From assembly GCA_035501935.1 (NCBI GenBank), contig DATJVC010000010.1, positions 1 through 64,000 on the forward strand: a stretch of DNA of 64,000 bases, in the 5' to 3' direction. This DNA comes from Gammaproteobacteria bacterium (GTDB taxonomy: Bacteria > Pseudomonadota > Gammaproteobacteria > JAJPIJ01). Of the stretch, positions 9,252 through 18,554 are shown one piece after another. The notes beneath the pieces are model-generated. The model was not told the origin of the DNA. It was given only the letters and a program-made list of their open reading frames with translations, and searched no databases. Numbering within the stretch: position 1 is the first letter of the stretch; the number at the start of each line of letters is the position of its first letter. Made by a program: the position numbers and the translations under genes.

Positions 9252-9560
9252 ATGCTTGAACTCCGGCCCACTTGCGAAAACTGCAACAAGACGCTTCCGC
9301 CCGAATCCACCGAGGCGATGATTTGCACGTTCGAATGCACCTTTTGCAGAAAATGCACCGAGGACGTGCTGCACAACGTCTGCCCGAATTGCGGGGGCGG
9401 CTTTTCGCCGCGGCCGATACGGCCGAAGAAAAACTGGAAGGGCGACAATTTCCTGGGTAAATACCCGCCCTCCCGGACTGTGAAACACCGGCCGGTCAAC
9501 GCCGCCGATCACGAAAAATTTTCTACCGGAATTAAACCGATCGCCCCCGCCGATCGATAG
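9252..9560 (+). CDS. DUF1272 zinc-ribbon-like protein
   Basis: A 102-residue protein beginning MLELRPTCENCNKTLPP, the conserved opening of DUF1272. Cysteine pairs CENC, CTFC, CRKC and CPNC indicate two likely zinc-binding sites in the first 55 residues. The Pro/Lys-rich C-terminal tail is probably flexible. Function is unknown. It is tightly packed between the CPBP protease gene and the cytochrome gene. Confidence 0.85.
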   Translation: MLELRPTCENCNKTLPPESTEAMICTFECTFCRKCTEDVLHNVCPNCGGGFSPRPIRPKKNWKGDNFLGKYPPSRTVKHRPVNAADHEKFSTGIKPIAPADR

Positions 9561-9561
9561 C

Positions 9562-10419
9562 ATGAACCGGGTTCGACTTGTGAAACGGCGCGCCATGAAA
9601 CTTGCCTCGCTTCTCTCTCATTGCGTCTGGGTATGCGTCCCCTTGATTTTGTGGAATGCGGCAAACGCCGATACTCATCAAAACCTCCAGCTCGTCGGGC
9701 CCGGGACTCAAAAAACCATCTCGCTCGCCGAACTGCGCAAGAATCTCAAAACCGTCTCCGTCACCCTGGATGATCCGGTTTATCAAAAGGAAAAAACTTT
9801 TGACGGCTTCGAGCTGCAAGAGGTCCTCGGTCTCCTGGGCCCTTCCACCGAGGGAGTGGATGAGATCGTATTTCAATCAACCGACGGCTACGCCCCCAGC
9901 CTGCCCATGTCAAAAGCCCTGGCTCATGGCGCGATCCTCGCGTATCAGGAACACGGCAATCCCAGAAAATGGGACAAAATCCGGCAAGGCAAGGCGTGGC
10001 TCTCGCCCGCTCCGTTCTATCTGGTATGGAAGGAAGGAAAAGAATTGGGTGAGGAGTTTCCGTGGCCTTACCAACTCATCAAAATCGAGCTCGTCAAATT
10101 TTCGAGTAAATTCGCCAAACTCTATCCGGCCGAAGCCAAAAATGACTCGGCGGTCATGCGCGGGTTCGTGGATTTCAAAACCAACTGTATGCGTTGTCAC
10201 TCGATCAATCTCGAAGGCGGCGATCTCGCGCCTGAACTCAATATCCCCCAAAACGTCACTGAATACTGGAGTCGCGATACCCTCAAAAATTTTATCGCCA
10301 ACCCGGGGGCTTTTCGCGCCAAAAGCAAAATGCCTCCATTCGAAGACGTGCTCAAATCCGGTGGGATCGACGACATCCTTGAGTATCTGGACTACATGAA
10401 AGTGCACAAATCCCGATAA
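9562..10419 (+). CDS. periplasmic protein with C-terminal monohaem cytochrome c domain
   Basis: A 285-residue exported protein. A basic N terminus and hydrophobic stretch ending near NAANA form a signal peptide; the downstream ATG at 9595 is an alternative start. Residues about 40-170 resemble a small beta-rich oxidoreductase-type (molybdopterin-binding-like) domain but show no obvious cofactor cysteine. The C-terminal part contains one CMRCH haem motif (Cys209, Cys212, His213) and a KMPPF segment that could give the axial Met. A role in periplasmic electron transfer is inferred; the partner is unknown. The gene begins 2 bp after the DUF1272 gene. Confidence 0.7.
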   Translation: MNRVRLVKRRAMKLASLLSHCVWVCVPLILWNAANADTHQNLQLVGPGTQKTISLAELRKNLKTVSVTLDDPVYQKEKTFDGFELQEVLGLLGPSTEGVDEIVFQSTDGYAPSLPMSKALAHGAILAYQEHGNPRKWDKIRQGKAWLSPAPFYLVWKEGKELGEEFPWPYQLIKIELVKFSSKFAKLYPAEAKNDSAVMRGFVDFKTNCMRCHSINLEGGDLAPELNIPQNVTEYWSRDTLKNFIANPGAFRAKSKMPPFEDVLKSGGIDDILEYLDYMKVHKSR

Positions 10420-10510
10420 CGGCGTGAAGGGCGAGAACCCGGGAGGTTGCATGTCAGTAAATGGGGATTTCCGAGCCCGGGCAACACAGTGATGCCGAGC
10501 GCACGTTTTA

Positions 10511-11371
10511 CTAACGGATACCGGCGAGCGTGATTAACGCCAGCATGGTGAGCCAGACAAGGAAGGTGCGACCCACCAGTCCGCGGATTTCGTCGATCCA
10601 GTGGCCTTCTTCCTCGGGCGTCAGCGGCGCGGCGGGCGGCGTGAACTGCATGGCGCCCAAACCGGCGGCGCGAATCAGATTGTCATTTTCGTAGAAGTTC
10701 AGCGTGCGGCGAAACTGCCAGGCCTCGAGCGCGTGCGTCAGGCTGCCGCCCAGCGCAAAGCCGAGCGCAAACAGCCGCGCCGGTACCCAGTTGAGGATGT
10801 CATGCAGCCGCTCCGCCGCCGCCGTGTAGTCCGCGGCGCGCGTGTTGCGGGACGCCCGCAACTCGGTCGCCAACCGGTAGAACAGGGCGCCGACCGGGCC
10901 CAGCACCGTGAACCAGAAGAAGACCGCGAACAGGCTGTCATTGGCGGCTACCAGCACGGCCTCCAGCACCCGCATGATGCGCTGCGGTGTCTTCTCCACT
11001 CCGGCCTCACCGGTCAATTCGGCGGTCACCTGCGCCAGCCGTTCGGCGTCCTGTGCCAGCACGGCCTGGCGGTAGGTCTCCAGTTCCCGCGGCAGGTCAA
11101 GCGGCCCCAGGCAGTAGAGCAGCACCACCACCGCCACGATATAAGTCCCCACCGAATTTGCGCCCATGAACGCCAGCAACAGTCCCAGCACGGCAATCGG
11201 CGGAGCCAGTGTGATCACCACCCCCAGACTGTCATGCCCGCCCGGCAGCCGGGCCAGCCAGTGCTGCAGCCCATCGGCGTAGCGGTGGAACCCGCCCCAC
11301 TGGCGCAAGTGCTCCAGCGGACCCAGGTGCTGCTCAATGAGAATACAGACGAGGATGATGATGAGTGTCAT
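10511..11371 (-). CDS. ampE: AmpE-like regulatory membrane protein
   Basis: A 286-residue inner-membrane protein with about four helices, matching AmpE (related to the CobD/CbiB fold). The N-terminal helix plus LGPLEHLRQW, the central DSLFAVFFWFTVLGPVGALF and the C-terminal TFLVWLTMLALITLAG are family-like. AmpE is encoded with AmpD and is implicated in beta-lactamase/peptidoglycan-recycling signalling, although its exact activity is not settled. The gene follows ampD by 23 bp on the same strand. Confidence 0.88.
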   Translation of the reverse strand: MTLIIILVCILIEQHLGPLEHLRQWGGFHRYADGLQHWLARLPGGHDSLGVVITLAPPIAVLGLLLAFMGANSVGTYIVAVVVLLYCLGPLDLPRELETYRQAVLAQDAERLAQVTAELTGEAGVEKTPQRIMRVLEAVLVAANDSLFAVFFWFTVLGPVGALFYRLATELRASRNTRAADYTAAAERLHDILNWVPARLFALGFALGGSLTHALEAWQFRRTLNFYENDNLIRAAGLGAMQFTPPAAPLTPEEEGHWIDEIRGLVGRTFLVWLTMLALITLAGIR

Positions 11372-11394
11372 GCGATTCCCTTGCGCCTATGGTG

Positions 11395-11970
11395 CTATGT
11401 TACCTGCAACAGCAACTCCCGGAAACGCCGCCAGTCAAAACCGGTGCCAGGGTCGGTCTTGCGCCCGGGCGCGACGTCGCTATGGCCCACGATGCGATCC
11501 TCCCCGATTGCCGGCCACTGCCGCATTAAAATACGGCAAACCCCCGCCAACCTGGCATATTGGGCGTCGGTATACGCATCGGTATCCGTACCCTCCAGTT
11601 CAATACCGATGGAATAGTCATTGCAACCTTCGCGGCCACGAAACACCGAGGCGCCCGCATGCCAGGCCCGGCGGTGAAACGGCACGTACTGGGTCATGTC
11701 GCCCTCGCGGCGGATGAGCACATGCGCCGAAACCCGCAGTCCCGCGAGCGTGGTGAAATACGGATGTTCATCCGATGACAATTGATTGGTGAATAACTGA
11801 TCGATGTACGGCCCGCCGTATTTTCCCGGCGGCAGACTGATGCCGTGGATGACCAGAAGATCGATGGCCACGCCCGGCGGCCGATCGTCACAATTCGGCG
11901 ACTGCAGGTAGCGCACGCCCGCCAGCAGGCCGGTGGCCGGATCGACTGGGGGGGACATAGGGCTTGTCAT
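11395..11970 (-). CDS. ampD: 1,6-anhydro-N-acetylmuramyl-L-alanine amidase
   Basis: A 191-residue cytosolic zinc amidase (amidase_2 fold) that removes the stem peptide from anhydro-MurNAc-peptides during cell-wall recycling. Visible are the first zinc His in DLLVIHGISLP, the substrate-site RAWHAG, the GIELEG strand and the second His with Asp in GHSDVAPGRKTDPG. The length fits AmpD. It forms an operon with ampE and is divergent from nadC, as in many gammaproteobacteria. No ampC or ampR lies in the window. Confidence 0.95.
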   Translation of the reverse strand: MTSPMSPPVDPATGLLAGVRYLQSPNCDDRPPGVAIDLLVIHGISLPPGKYGGPYIDQLFTNQLSSDEHPYFTTLAGLRVSAHVLIRREGDMTQYVPFHRRAWHAGASVFRGREGCNDYSIGIELEGTDTDAYTDAQYARLAGVCRILMRQWPAIGEDRIVGHSDVAPGRKTDPGTGFDWRRFRELLLQVT

Positions 11971-12009
11971 GCGCGCATGTTCCGATAGGCTAGTGAAAGC
12001 TTAACTTAA

Positions 12010-13488
<1,479 letters not shown>

Positions 13489-13684
13489 CGTACCGCACTC
13501 CTTGAATTCAGAAGGGTCTAATTTCGGGACGGGGATTATATGCCAGCCCGCGTCGCTGGCAACCCGCGAACGTCATTAATTATTGTCCCGCCAGCCCGCT
13601 TGGGTTAAGGTTTGCGCGGCATTGCCCCGCGCGGGCAGCGCACACCGACAATAAAGAGACCGCCATGATGGCGAGGAGGATGTC

Positions 13685-14536
13685 ATGAAGAAGCTTTTGT
13701 TCCACCTGGATACCGATCCCATGCCCAGCGTTTTCGATACCGTCGTCGCCCATGATGGCGGCGCCGATCACGTGCACGGCTACGGCGGGGTGACGACGGA
13801 GAATTGCGTTGCGCTGGTGGCGGGCACCATCTTCACCCGCGGCGACAAAAAGTTCAGCGCCATCTTCGTGAGCGGCAGCAACATGCAGGCGGGCGAACAG
13901 TTGTTCGAGGCGATCAAAAAACAATTCTTCGGCGATTTCCGTGTCTCCATCATGCTCGACAGCAACGGCAGCAACACCACCGCCGCCGCCATGGTGGCGC
14001 AGATGTCCAAGGCGAAGCCGCTGGCCGGCAAGCGCGCCGTGGTGCTGGCCGGCACCGGCCCGGTGGGCCAGCGCGCCGGCGTGATGATGGCGCGCGAGGG
14101 CACCGAGGTCATCCTGACCTCGCGCAAGCTGGACCGCGCGGAAGTGGCGTGCGCGGCGATGAACAAGGCCTTCGGCGTCGAGCTCAAGCCGATGGCGGTC
14201 ACCGACGAGGCCTCCACGGCCAGGGCGCTGGCCGGCGCGCATCTGGTACTCGCCACCGGCGCCGCCGGCGTGCAACTGCTGCCGGAAAAATTGTGGAAGG
14301 ATCATCCCACGCTGGAGATGCTGTCGGATGCCAATGCCACGCCGCCGCTCGGGTTCGAGGGCATCAAGGCCAAGGACAAGGGCGAGAACCGCCACGGCAA
14401 GCTGGTGTTCGGGGCGCTGGGTGTCGGCAACCTGAAGCTGGCGCTGCATCGCGCCTGCATCGGCAAACTGTTCGAGGCCAACAATCAGGTCTTCGACGCC
14501 ACCGAGATTTATGCCATTGCCAAGACCATGGCATAA
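13685..14536 (+). CDS. mtdA: methylenetetrahydrofolate/methylenetetrahydromethanopterin dehydrogenase (MtdA/MtdB type)
   Basis: A 283-residue NAD(P)-dependent dehydrogenase with the family N terminus MKKLLFHLDTDPMPSVFD and a nucleotide-binding loop LAGTGPVGQRAG in the middle. The family contains MtdA (H4F or H4MPT, NADP) and MtdB (H4MPT). Pairing with fchA across a 196-bp divergent region favours MtdA acting on methylene-H4F. GAGGAGG precedes the start. The intergenic region holds an inverted repeat GCGCGG-N7-CCGCGC (13614-13632) that could bind a shared regulator. I see no other H4MPT genes nearby. Confidence 0.82.
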   Translation: MKKLLFHLDTDPMPSVFDTVVAHDGGADHVHGYGGVTTENCVALVAGTIFTRGDKKFSAIFVSGSNMQAGEQLFEAIKKQFFGDFRVSIMLDSNGSNTTAAAMVAQMSKAKPLAGKRAVVLAGTGPVGQRAGVMMAREGTEVILTSRKLDRAEVACAAMNKAFGVELKPMAVTDEASTARALAGAHLVLATGAAGVQLLPEKLWKDHPTLEMLSDANATPPLGFEGIKAKDKGENRHGKLVFGALGVGNLKLALHRACIGKLFEANNQVFDATEIYAIAKTMA

Positions 14537-15659
14537 GACGCGCGCGCAATCATGGCTCGTGCGCCGTTTCCTGCGATGTGGCGCACTGGCCGCTGGCCTG
14601 TGGGCGTTGGGCCATGCCCTGCCCGTCTGGGCGGCCGGCCCTTCGACGGAGCTCAGGACAGGCACCTTCGAGGACGGCCGCGCCGCCTACGCCGCCAAGG
14701 ACTACAAGAAGGCCCTGGGCATTCTCAAGCCGTTGGCGAAGTCCGGCGATGCGCAGGCCGAACTCGCACTCGCGGTGATGTACGACCGCGGCGAGGGTGT
14801 GAAGCAGGACGTGGCCGCGGCCCTGGACTGGTATAAAAAGGCCGCCGAACAGGGCGTCCCGGTCGCACAGCACGATCTGGGCTTGAAGTACTACAACGGC
14901 GAGGGTGTGACCAAGGATCCCGCCGAGGCGGTAAAGTGGTGGCGGATGGCCGCCGACAGCGGGCTTGCGGACTCGCAGTACAACCTGGGCCTGATGTACG
15001 CGCGCGGCAGCGGCGTGGGACAGGACGACCAGGCCGCCGTGCAGTGGTTCGAGAAGGCCGCGGCGCAGGGTCACGCGCTCGGCCAATACAGCCTGGGCGC
15101 TGCCTATGCCTTGGGGAAAGGCGCGCCGGTCGATTATCAAAAAGCGGCGGAATGGTTCCGCAAGTCCGCCGAGCAGGGCACGCCGCAGGCGCAATACAAT
15201 CTCGGCGTGCTGCTCGAAAACGGCCAGGGCGTCACGGCGGACCTCGCGGAGGCCAGGAAGTGGTACCAAAAAGCCGCGGCGCAGGGCTTGGAGGCCGCCA
15301 GGCAGAAACTGGCGGCAGCCGAAAAGCAGAAGCCACCCACCGCCACCAGCACCGGCGAAACGCCGCACGGCCAGGACTGGATCGCCGCACAGAACCCGGA
15401 GAGCTACACCATCCAGCTGGTGGCCTCCTCCAGCGAGGACAACCTCGTCAACCTGCTGAAGCACAGTTCGCTGCCCGGCGAGGCGGCCTACTTTTACAAC
15501 AGCCAGGCCACGCCGGCCATGTACACCGCGCTATGCGGCGTCTACGCGAACTACGAAGAGGCCAAAACCGCCATGACGCGCCTGCCGGCGGACCTGCAAA
15601 AGCAATCGCCGTGGGTGCGCAAATTCGCCACCGTGCAGGCCTTGATCGGCAAGCATTGA
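14511..15659 (+). CDS. Sel1-repeat protein with C-terminal SPOR domain
   Basis: A 382-residue exported or periplasmic scaffold protein. A twin-basic, hydrophobic N terminus (signal, cleavage near VWAAG) is followed by five to six Sel1-like repeats (about residues 65-265) with the recurring pattern AQ-x2-LG-x2-Y-x2-G-x-GV. A linker then leads to a SPOR domain (about 295-380), which binds denuded septal peptidoglycan. A cell-wall or division role is inferred. The ATG overlaps the end of mtdA by 26 bp; GTG at 14559 is a good alternative that still keeps the signal peptide. A dispersed repeat is embedded just after the signal peptide. Confidence 0.8.
   Translation: MPLPRPWHKTRAQSWLVRRFLRCGALAAGLWALGHALPVWAAGPSTELRTGTFEDGRAAYAAKDYKKALGILKPLAKSGDAQAELALAVMYDRGEGVKQDVAAALDWYKKAAEQGVPVAQHDLGLKYYNGEGVTKDPAEAVKWWRMAADSGLADSQYNLGLMYARGSGVGQDDQAAVQWFEKAAAQGHALGQYSLGAAYALGKGAPVDYQKAAEWFRKSAEQGTPQAQYNLGVLLENGQGVTADLAEARKWYQKAAAQGLEAARQKLAAAEKQKPPTATSTGETPHGQDWIAAQNPESYTIQLVASSSEDNLVNLLKHSSLPGEAAYFYNSQATPAMYTALCGVYANYEEAKTAMTRLPADLQKQSPWVRKFATVQALIGKH
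14640..14663 (+). repeat. dispersed repeat of the PVLSSVEG type, inside a coding sequence
   Basis: A 24-bp unit reading cttcgacggagctcaggaca plus ggc, close to a short dispersed repeat (CTTCGACAGGCTCAGGACAGG) I recall from environmental bacterial genomes. On the opposite strand it translates as PVLSSVEG. It lies in frame and encodes the odd PSTELRTG segment of the Sel1 protein right after its signal peptide. I found only one copy in this window. Confidence 0.55.
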
Positions 15660-15680
15660 CCATCCCCCGGCAGAGCCCGC

Positions 15681-16415
15681 ATGGCCACCTTTTATGAAAT
15701 TCTCAACGCGCCGCAGGAACGGCTGTTAAACCTGTTCTACATCGCCGTCCGGGGCCCGGAAAAGGAGGATCGCAAACAAAAAATCAAACGGGTCGCGGCC
15801 AAGCTGGGCCTGCGCTCGGCGCAGGTGGTCTGCGGCCTGGGCTTCAACCGCCACATCCGCAACCTGCCGGACATCATTTCCGCGCTCGGATTCGAGAATT
15901 ATGAACAACTGGCCGCCGACCGGAACTCCTATTTCATCAATGACCTCTATCAATACCTGAGCATCGAGGACGTCCTTGCCGTCTACAAGGCCCTGAAGCA
16001 TCAATATGACCTGATCCCGGTCATCCAGTATCTCCTGACCAGCCGGCTGGCCAACATCGAGCAGCGCATAGACGCCACGGTCAACCCGCTGGTGATCGAG
16101 CGCTACAAGAAGGAACTGCGCACCGTCTATGCCGAGGGCATCGCCCAGATCGACTTCGCCGAATCGCGGCTGACCAATGTCCACAGCGGCTTCAGGGCGC
16201 TGATCAATGAAGTGGTCATCATGGTCGAGACCAAACTCATACCCATCGGCGACATTTTTTTCCGCGACACCGTCCTGCCGGAGGAGAAGCGCAAGCTCAT
16301 CTCCCGCGGCCTGGTGCCGGCCAATTTTGTCCACGACCGCCTCGATGACACGGCCACCCCGGCCAAAGAGCGGGAAATGCTCCAGGCCTGCCTGTCTCTG
16401 GTGGATAAAAAATGA
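15681..16415 (+). CDS. uncharacterised protein, first of a tandem paralogous pair
   Basis: A 244-residue, predicted soluble and mainly helical protein that I do not recognise. It opens MATFYEILNAPQERLLNLFY and continues with a QVVCGLGFNRHIRNLPDII segment, a central helical region and a conserved C-terminal block ending in EEKRKLISRGLVPANFVHDRL. The next gene repeats this layout, so the two arose by duplication. There is no signal peptide, membrane segment or catalytic signature. It follows the Sel1-SPOR gene by 21 bp and is probably in the same transcript. Confidence 0.7.
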   Translation: MATFYEILNAPQERLLNLFYIAVRGPEKEDRKQKIKRVAAKLGLRSAQVVCGLGFNRHIRNLPDIISALGFENYEQLAADRNSYFINDLYQYLSIEDVLAVYKALKHQYDLIPVIQYLLTSRLANIEQRIDATVNPLVIERYKKELRTVYAEGIAQIDFAESRLTNVHSGFRALINEVVIMVETKLIPIGDIFFRDTVLPEEKRKLISRGLVPANFVHDRLDDTATPAKEREMLQACLSLVDKK

Positions 16416-16496
16416 AATCAATCGCTTTATGGGTGACAGGGTTTGATAGAATGCCTCGCCATTCGACCCCGAACAGAACGCCGATGGGAGCAAGCT

Positions 16497-17213
16497 GTGC
16501 CCACCTTTAAGGAGATTTTGACCGCCACGCCGGAGAAGCTGGTTAATTTCTTCTACAAAATCAAACCGGCCCCGACCAGCGAATTCCTCGTCTGCATCGA
16601 CTGGACCGCGACCCAGCTGGAGGTCAACCACTGGCAACTGGTCTGTTCGCTGGGCTTCAACGCCCATGCGCGCGATTTGACCGACATCATGGCCCTGCTC
16701 GGCATCACCTCGTTCAAGTCGCTGGCCATACGCCGCAACGAACTGTTCGCCACCGACGCCTACGAACACCTGCCCATAGACAACGTGCTGGACATCTACA
16801 CCCACGCCATCCACGACGCGGAATTCACCAAGGCCATCCAGGAGACCATTCCGCGCCGGCTGGAACTCGTCGAGAAATCCATCGGGCGCAGCGGCAATCC
16901 GGCGCTGGAGATCAGCTATCGCATGGAAGTGCACGCCATCTACAACGGCGCCCTGGTCGGCAAGGAGTTTGCCGATAAACGCCTGAGTAATGCCGCGCTG
17001 GGTCCCTGCCGGCTGGTGGCCGGCGAGGTGGACGTCATTGTTGACAACAACCTGCTGCCGGCGCCCAATATCTTTTTCATGGACAGTGTGATGGGCGAGG
17101 AAAAGCGCGGCTTGGTGGAGCGCGCATTGATTACAAAAGACATGGTCAAAAACCGCCTCACCAACACCGGCATCTCAGACGAAGAGCAGCAGGTGCTTTC
17201 AACACTGGTCTGA
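16497..17213 (+). CDS. uncharacterised protein, second of a tandem paralogous pair
   Basis: A 238-residue protein clearly homologous to the upstream one: PTFKEILTATPEKLVNFFY matches its N terminus, LVCSLGFNAHARDLTDIM its second block, and EEKRGLVERALITKDMVKNRL its C-terminal block. The GTG at 16497 is preferred over the upstream in-frame ATG at 16443 because GGGAG lies 8 bases before it and similarity to the paralogue starts exactly there. It is likewise soluble and helical, with no function assigned. A small gene follows after 23 bp. Confidence 0.7.
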   Translation: MPTFKEILTATPEKLVNFFYKIKPAPTSEFLVCIDWTATQLEVNHWQLVCSLGFNAHARDLTDIMALLGITSFKSLAIRRNELFATDAYEHLPIDNVLDIYTHAIHDAEFTKAIQETIPRRLELVEKSIGRSGNPALEISYRMEVHAIYNGALVGKEFADKRLSNAALGPCRLVAGEVDVIVDNNLLPAPNIFFMDSVMGEEKRGLVERALITKDMVKNRLTNTGISDEEQQVLSTLV

Positions 17214-17236
17214 ACGGCTTCCGCCATCCCGCAGCC

Positions 17237-17623
17237 ATGGATCAGCTCACCTTTCAGAAGTCCTGGATCGACAGCCTGCGGCGGTTGTGGGGCGAATTTC
17301 GCGATGATCTAAAAATGGGCGAGCTGCTCACCCTGCTGGCAGTGGCCACTCGCGGCAACTCCACGGCGGAGGAACTGGCGGCGTACACCGGCATCGATGT
17401 ACACCTTCTGAAGGATTATCTATGCACGCTGGGCCCGCCGACGGGCCGTTGGTGGCAGCGCCGGCATGGCTTGATCCAGACCGAGAATTCCGGCCAGCAG
17501 CCGCAGCAGATCCATTACGGCATGACGCTCAAGGGCGCGCTCGTGATCCGCACGCTTTTCCTGATCGCACGCCTCGACGATCAACCCCCCTCACCGACCG
17601 AATCCGCCCGCTGGCGCTTCTAA
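17237..17623 (+). CDS. small uncharacterised protein, possible winged-helix fold
   Basis: A 128-residue protein. Residues about 25-65 (MGELLTLLAVATRGNSTAEELAAYTG) look like the opening helices of a winged helix-turn-helix, followed by an RRHGLIQ turn and a GMTLKGALVIRTLFLIARL helix. That suggests DNA or protein binding, but the similarity is by eye only. It is the last gene of the Sel1/paralogue run and ends 51 bp before tpx. Confidence 0.5.
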   Translation: MDQLTFQKSWIDSLRRLWGEFRDDLKMGELLTLLAVATRGNSTAEELAAYTGIDVHLLKDYLCTLGPPTGRWWQRRHGLIQTENSGQQPQQIHYGMTLKGALVIRTLFLIARLDDQPPSPTESARWRF

Positions 17624-17674
17624 ACATGTAGAGTACATAATGATGTATCGATCCAAATAATAAGGAGCACACCC

Positions 17675-18172
17675 ATGGCCACCGTCACGTTAAAAGGCAA
17701 CCCCGTCAAGACCAACGGCAATCTCCCCAAGGTGGGGAGCGCAGCCCCGGACTTCGTGCTCGTCGATGGCGATCTCAACAACGTCTCATTGAAAAACTTC
17801 GCCGGCAAAAGCAAAGTCCTGAACATCGTTCCGAGCCTCGACACGCCGACCTGCCAGACCTCCACGCGCAAATTCAACGAATCGGCGTCCAAGCTGCCCA
17901 ATGCCGTGGTGCTCGTCATCTCCGGCGATCTGCCCTTTGCCATGAAGCGCTTCTGCGAAACCGAGGGACTGAAGAACGTTCACACGCTGGCCATGATGCG
18001 CTCACGCAATTTCGCCAAGGATTACGGCGTGTTGATCGAAGACGGTCCGCTGGCGGGGATCACCGCGCGCGCCGTGGTGGTGCTCGACGCCAGCAACAAG
18101 GTCAAGTACACCGAACTGGTGCCTGAGATCGCCAACGAACCCAACTACGCCGCGGCTTTGGCGGCGTTATAA
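17675..18172 (+). CDS. tpx: thiol peroxidase (atypical 2-Cys peroxiredoxin)
   Basis: A 165-residue Tpx of normal length. The peroxidatic Cys60 lies in [16 protein letters not shown] and the resolving Cys94 in RFCETEGL. It reduces hydrogen and alkyl peroxides using thioredoxin, in the cytosol or periplasm depending on lineage; no signal peptide is present here. AAGGAG precedes the start by 7-8 bases. Confidence 0.95.
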   Translation: MATVTLKGNPVKTNGNLPKVGSAAPDFVLVDGDLNNVSLKNFAGKSKVLNIVPSLDTPTCQTSTRKFNESASKLPNAVVLVISGDLPFAMKRFCETEGLKNVHTLAMMRSRNFAKDYGVLIEDGPLAGITARAVVVLDASNKVKYTELVPEIANEPNYAAALAAL

Positions 18173-18554
18173 ATCGCAAATTTATGGAATACCACACTTG
18201 GAGATAACCAGGTGTTTGCAGTGAAAAAAGCTATACGGGGACGTATCACAATTCTTTCTGAAGACGTGCCCTCCAACAGCATGGTCAGTTAGATTTGCAC
18301 TTGGCAAATCGGTCGAACTAATAAATCCTGCCAAGACATGTCAATCTGGTAGTGCGTCAACCTTTTAACTTACTGTAAACCAAGGGGTATCTCGGGGACA
18401 GTTGGTTCATAGGGGTTGTTCCGCCGCTTCGGCCTTTGCCGGTGCCACCCTCAGTTCCATCCTGCCCGTTGATCGAAAAATAACATCTATACTTTATGGG
18501 ATTGGGGCCAATCCATAAAAATTTAATGGGGTTGTTGAAAAACGGATTTTCCAA
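18173..18554. other. 382-bp AT-richer intergenic region with two inverted repeats
   Basis: No gene is visible between tpx and the histidine kinase. Two palindromes stand out: GATTTGC-N5-GCAAATC at 18292-18310, and GGATTGG-N2-CCAATCC at 18499-18514, the second about 40 bp before the kinase start. Either could be an operator. No clear terminator with a T-run follows tpx. Confidence 0.4.

Noticed and set aside
13580-14665. Minus-strand frame beginning MPVLSSVEG opposite mtdA
   Set aside because: The start comes from a dispersed repeat and the rest is antisense to mtdA.
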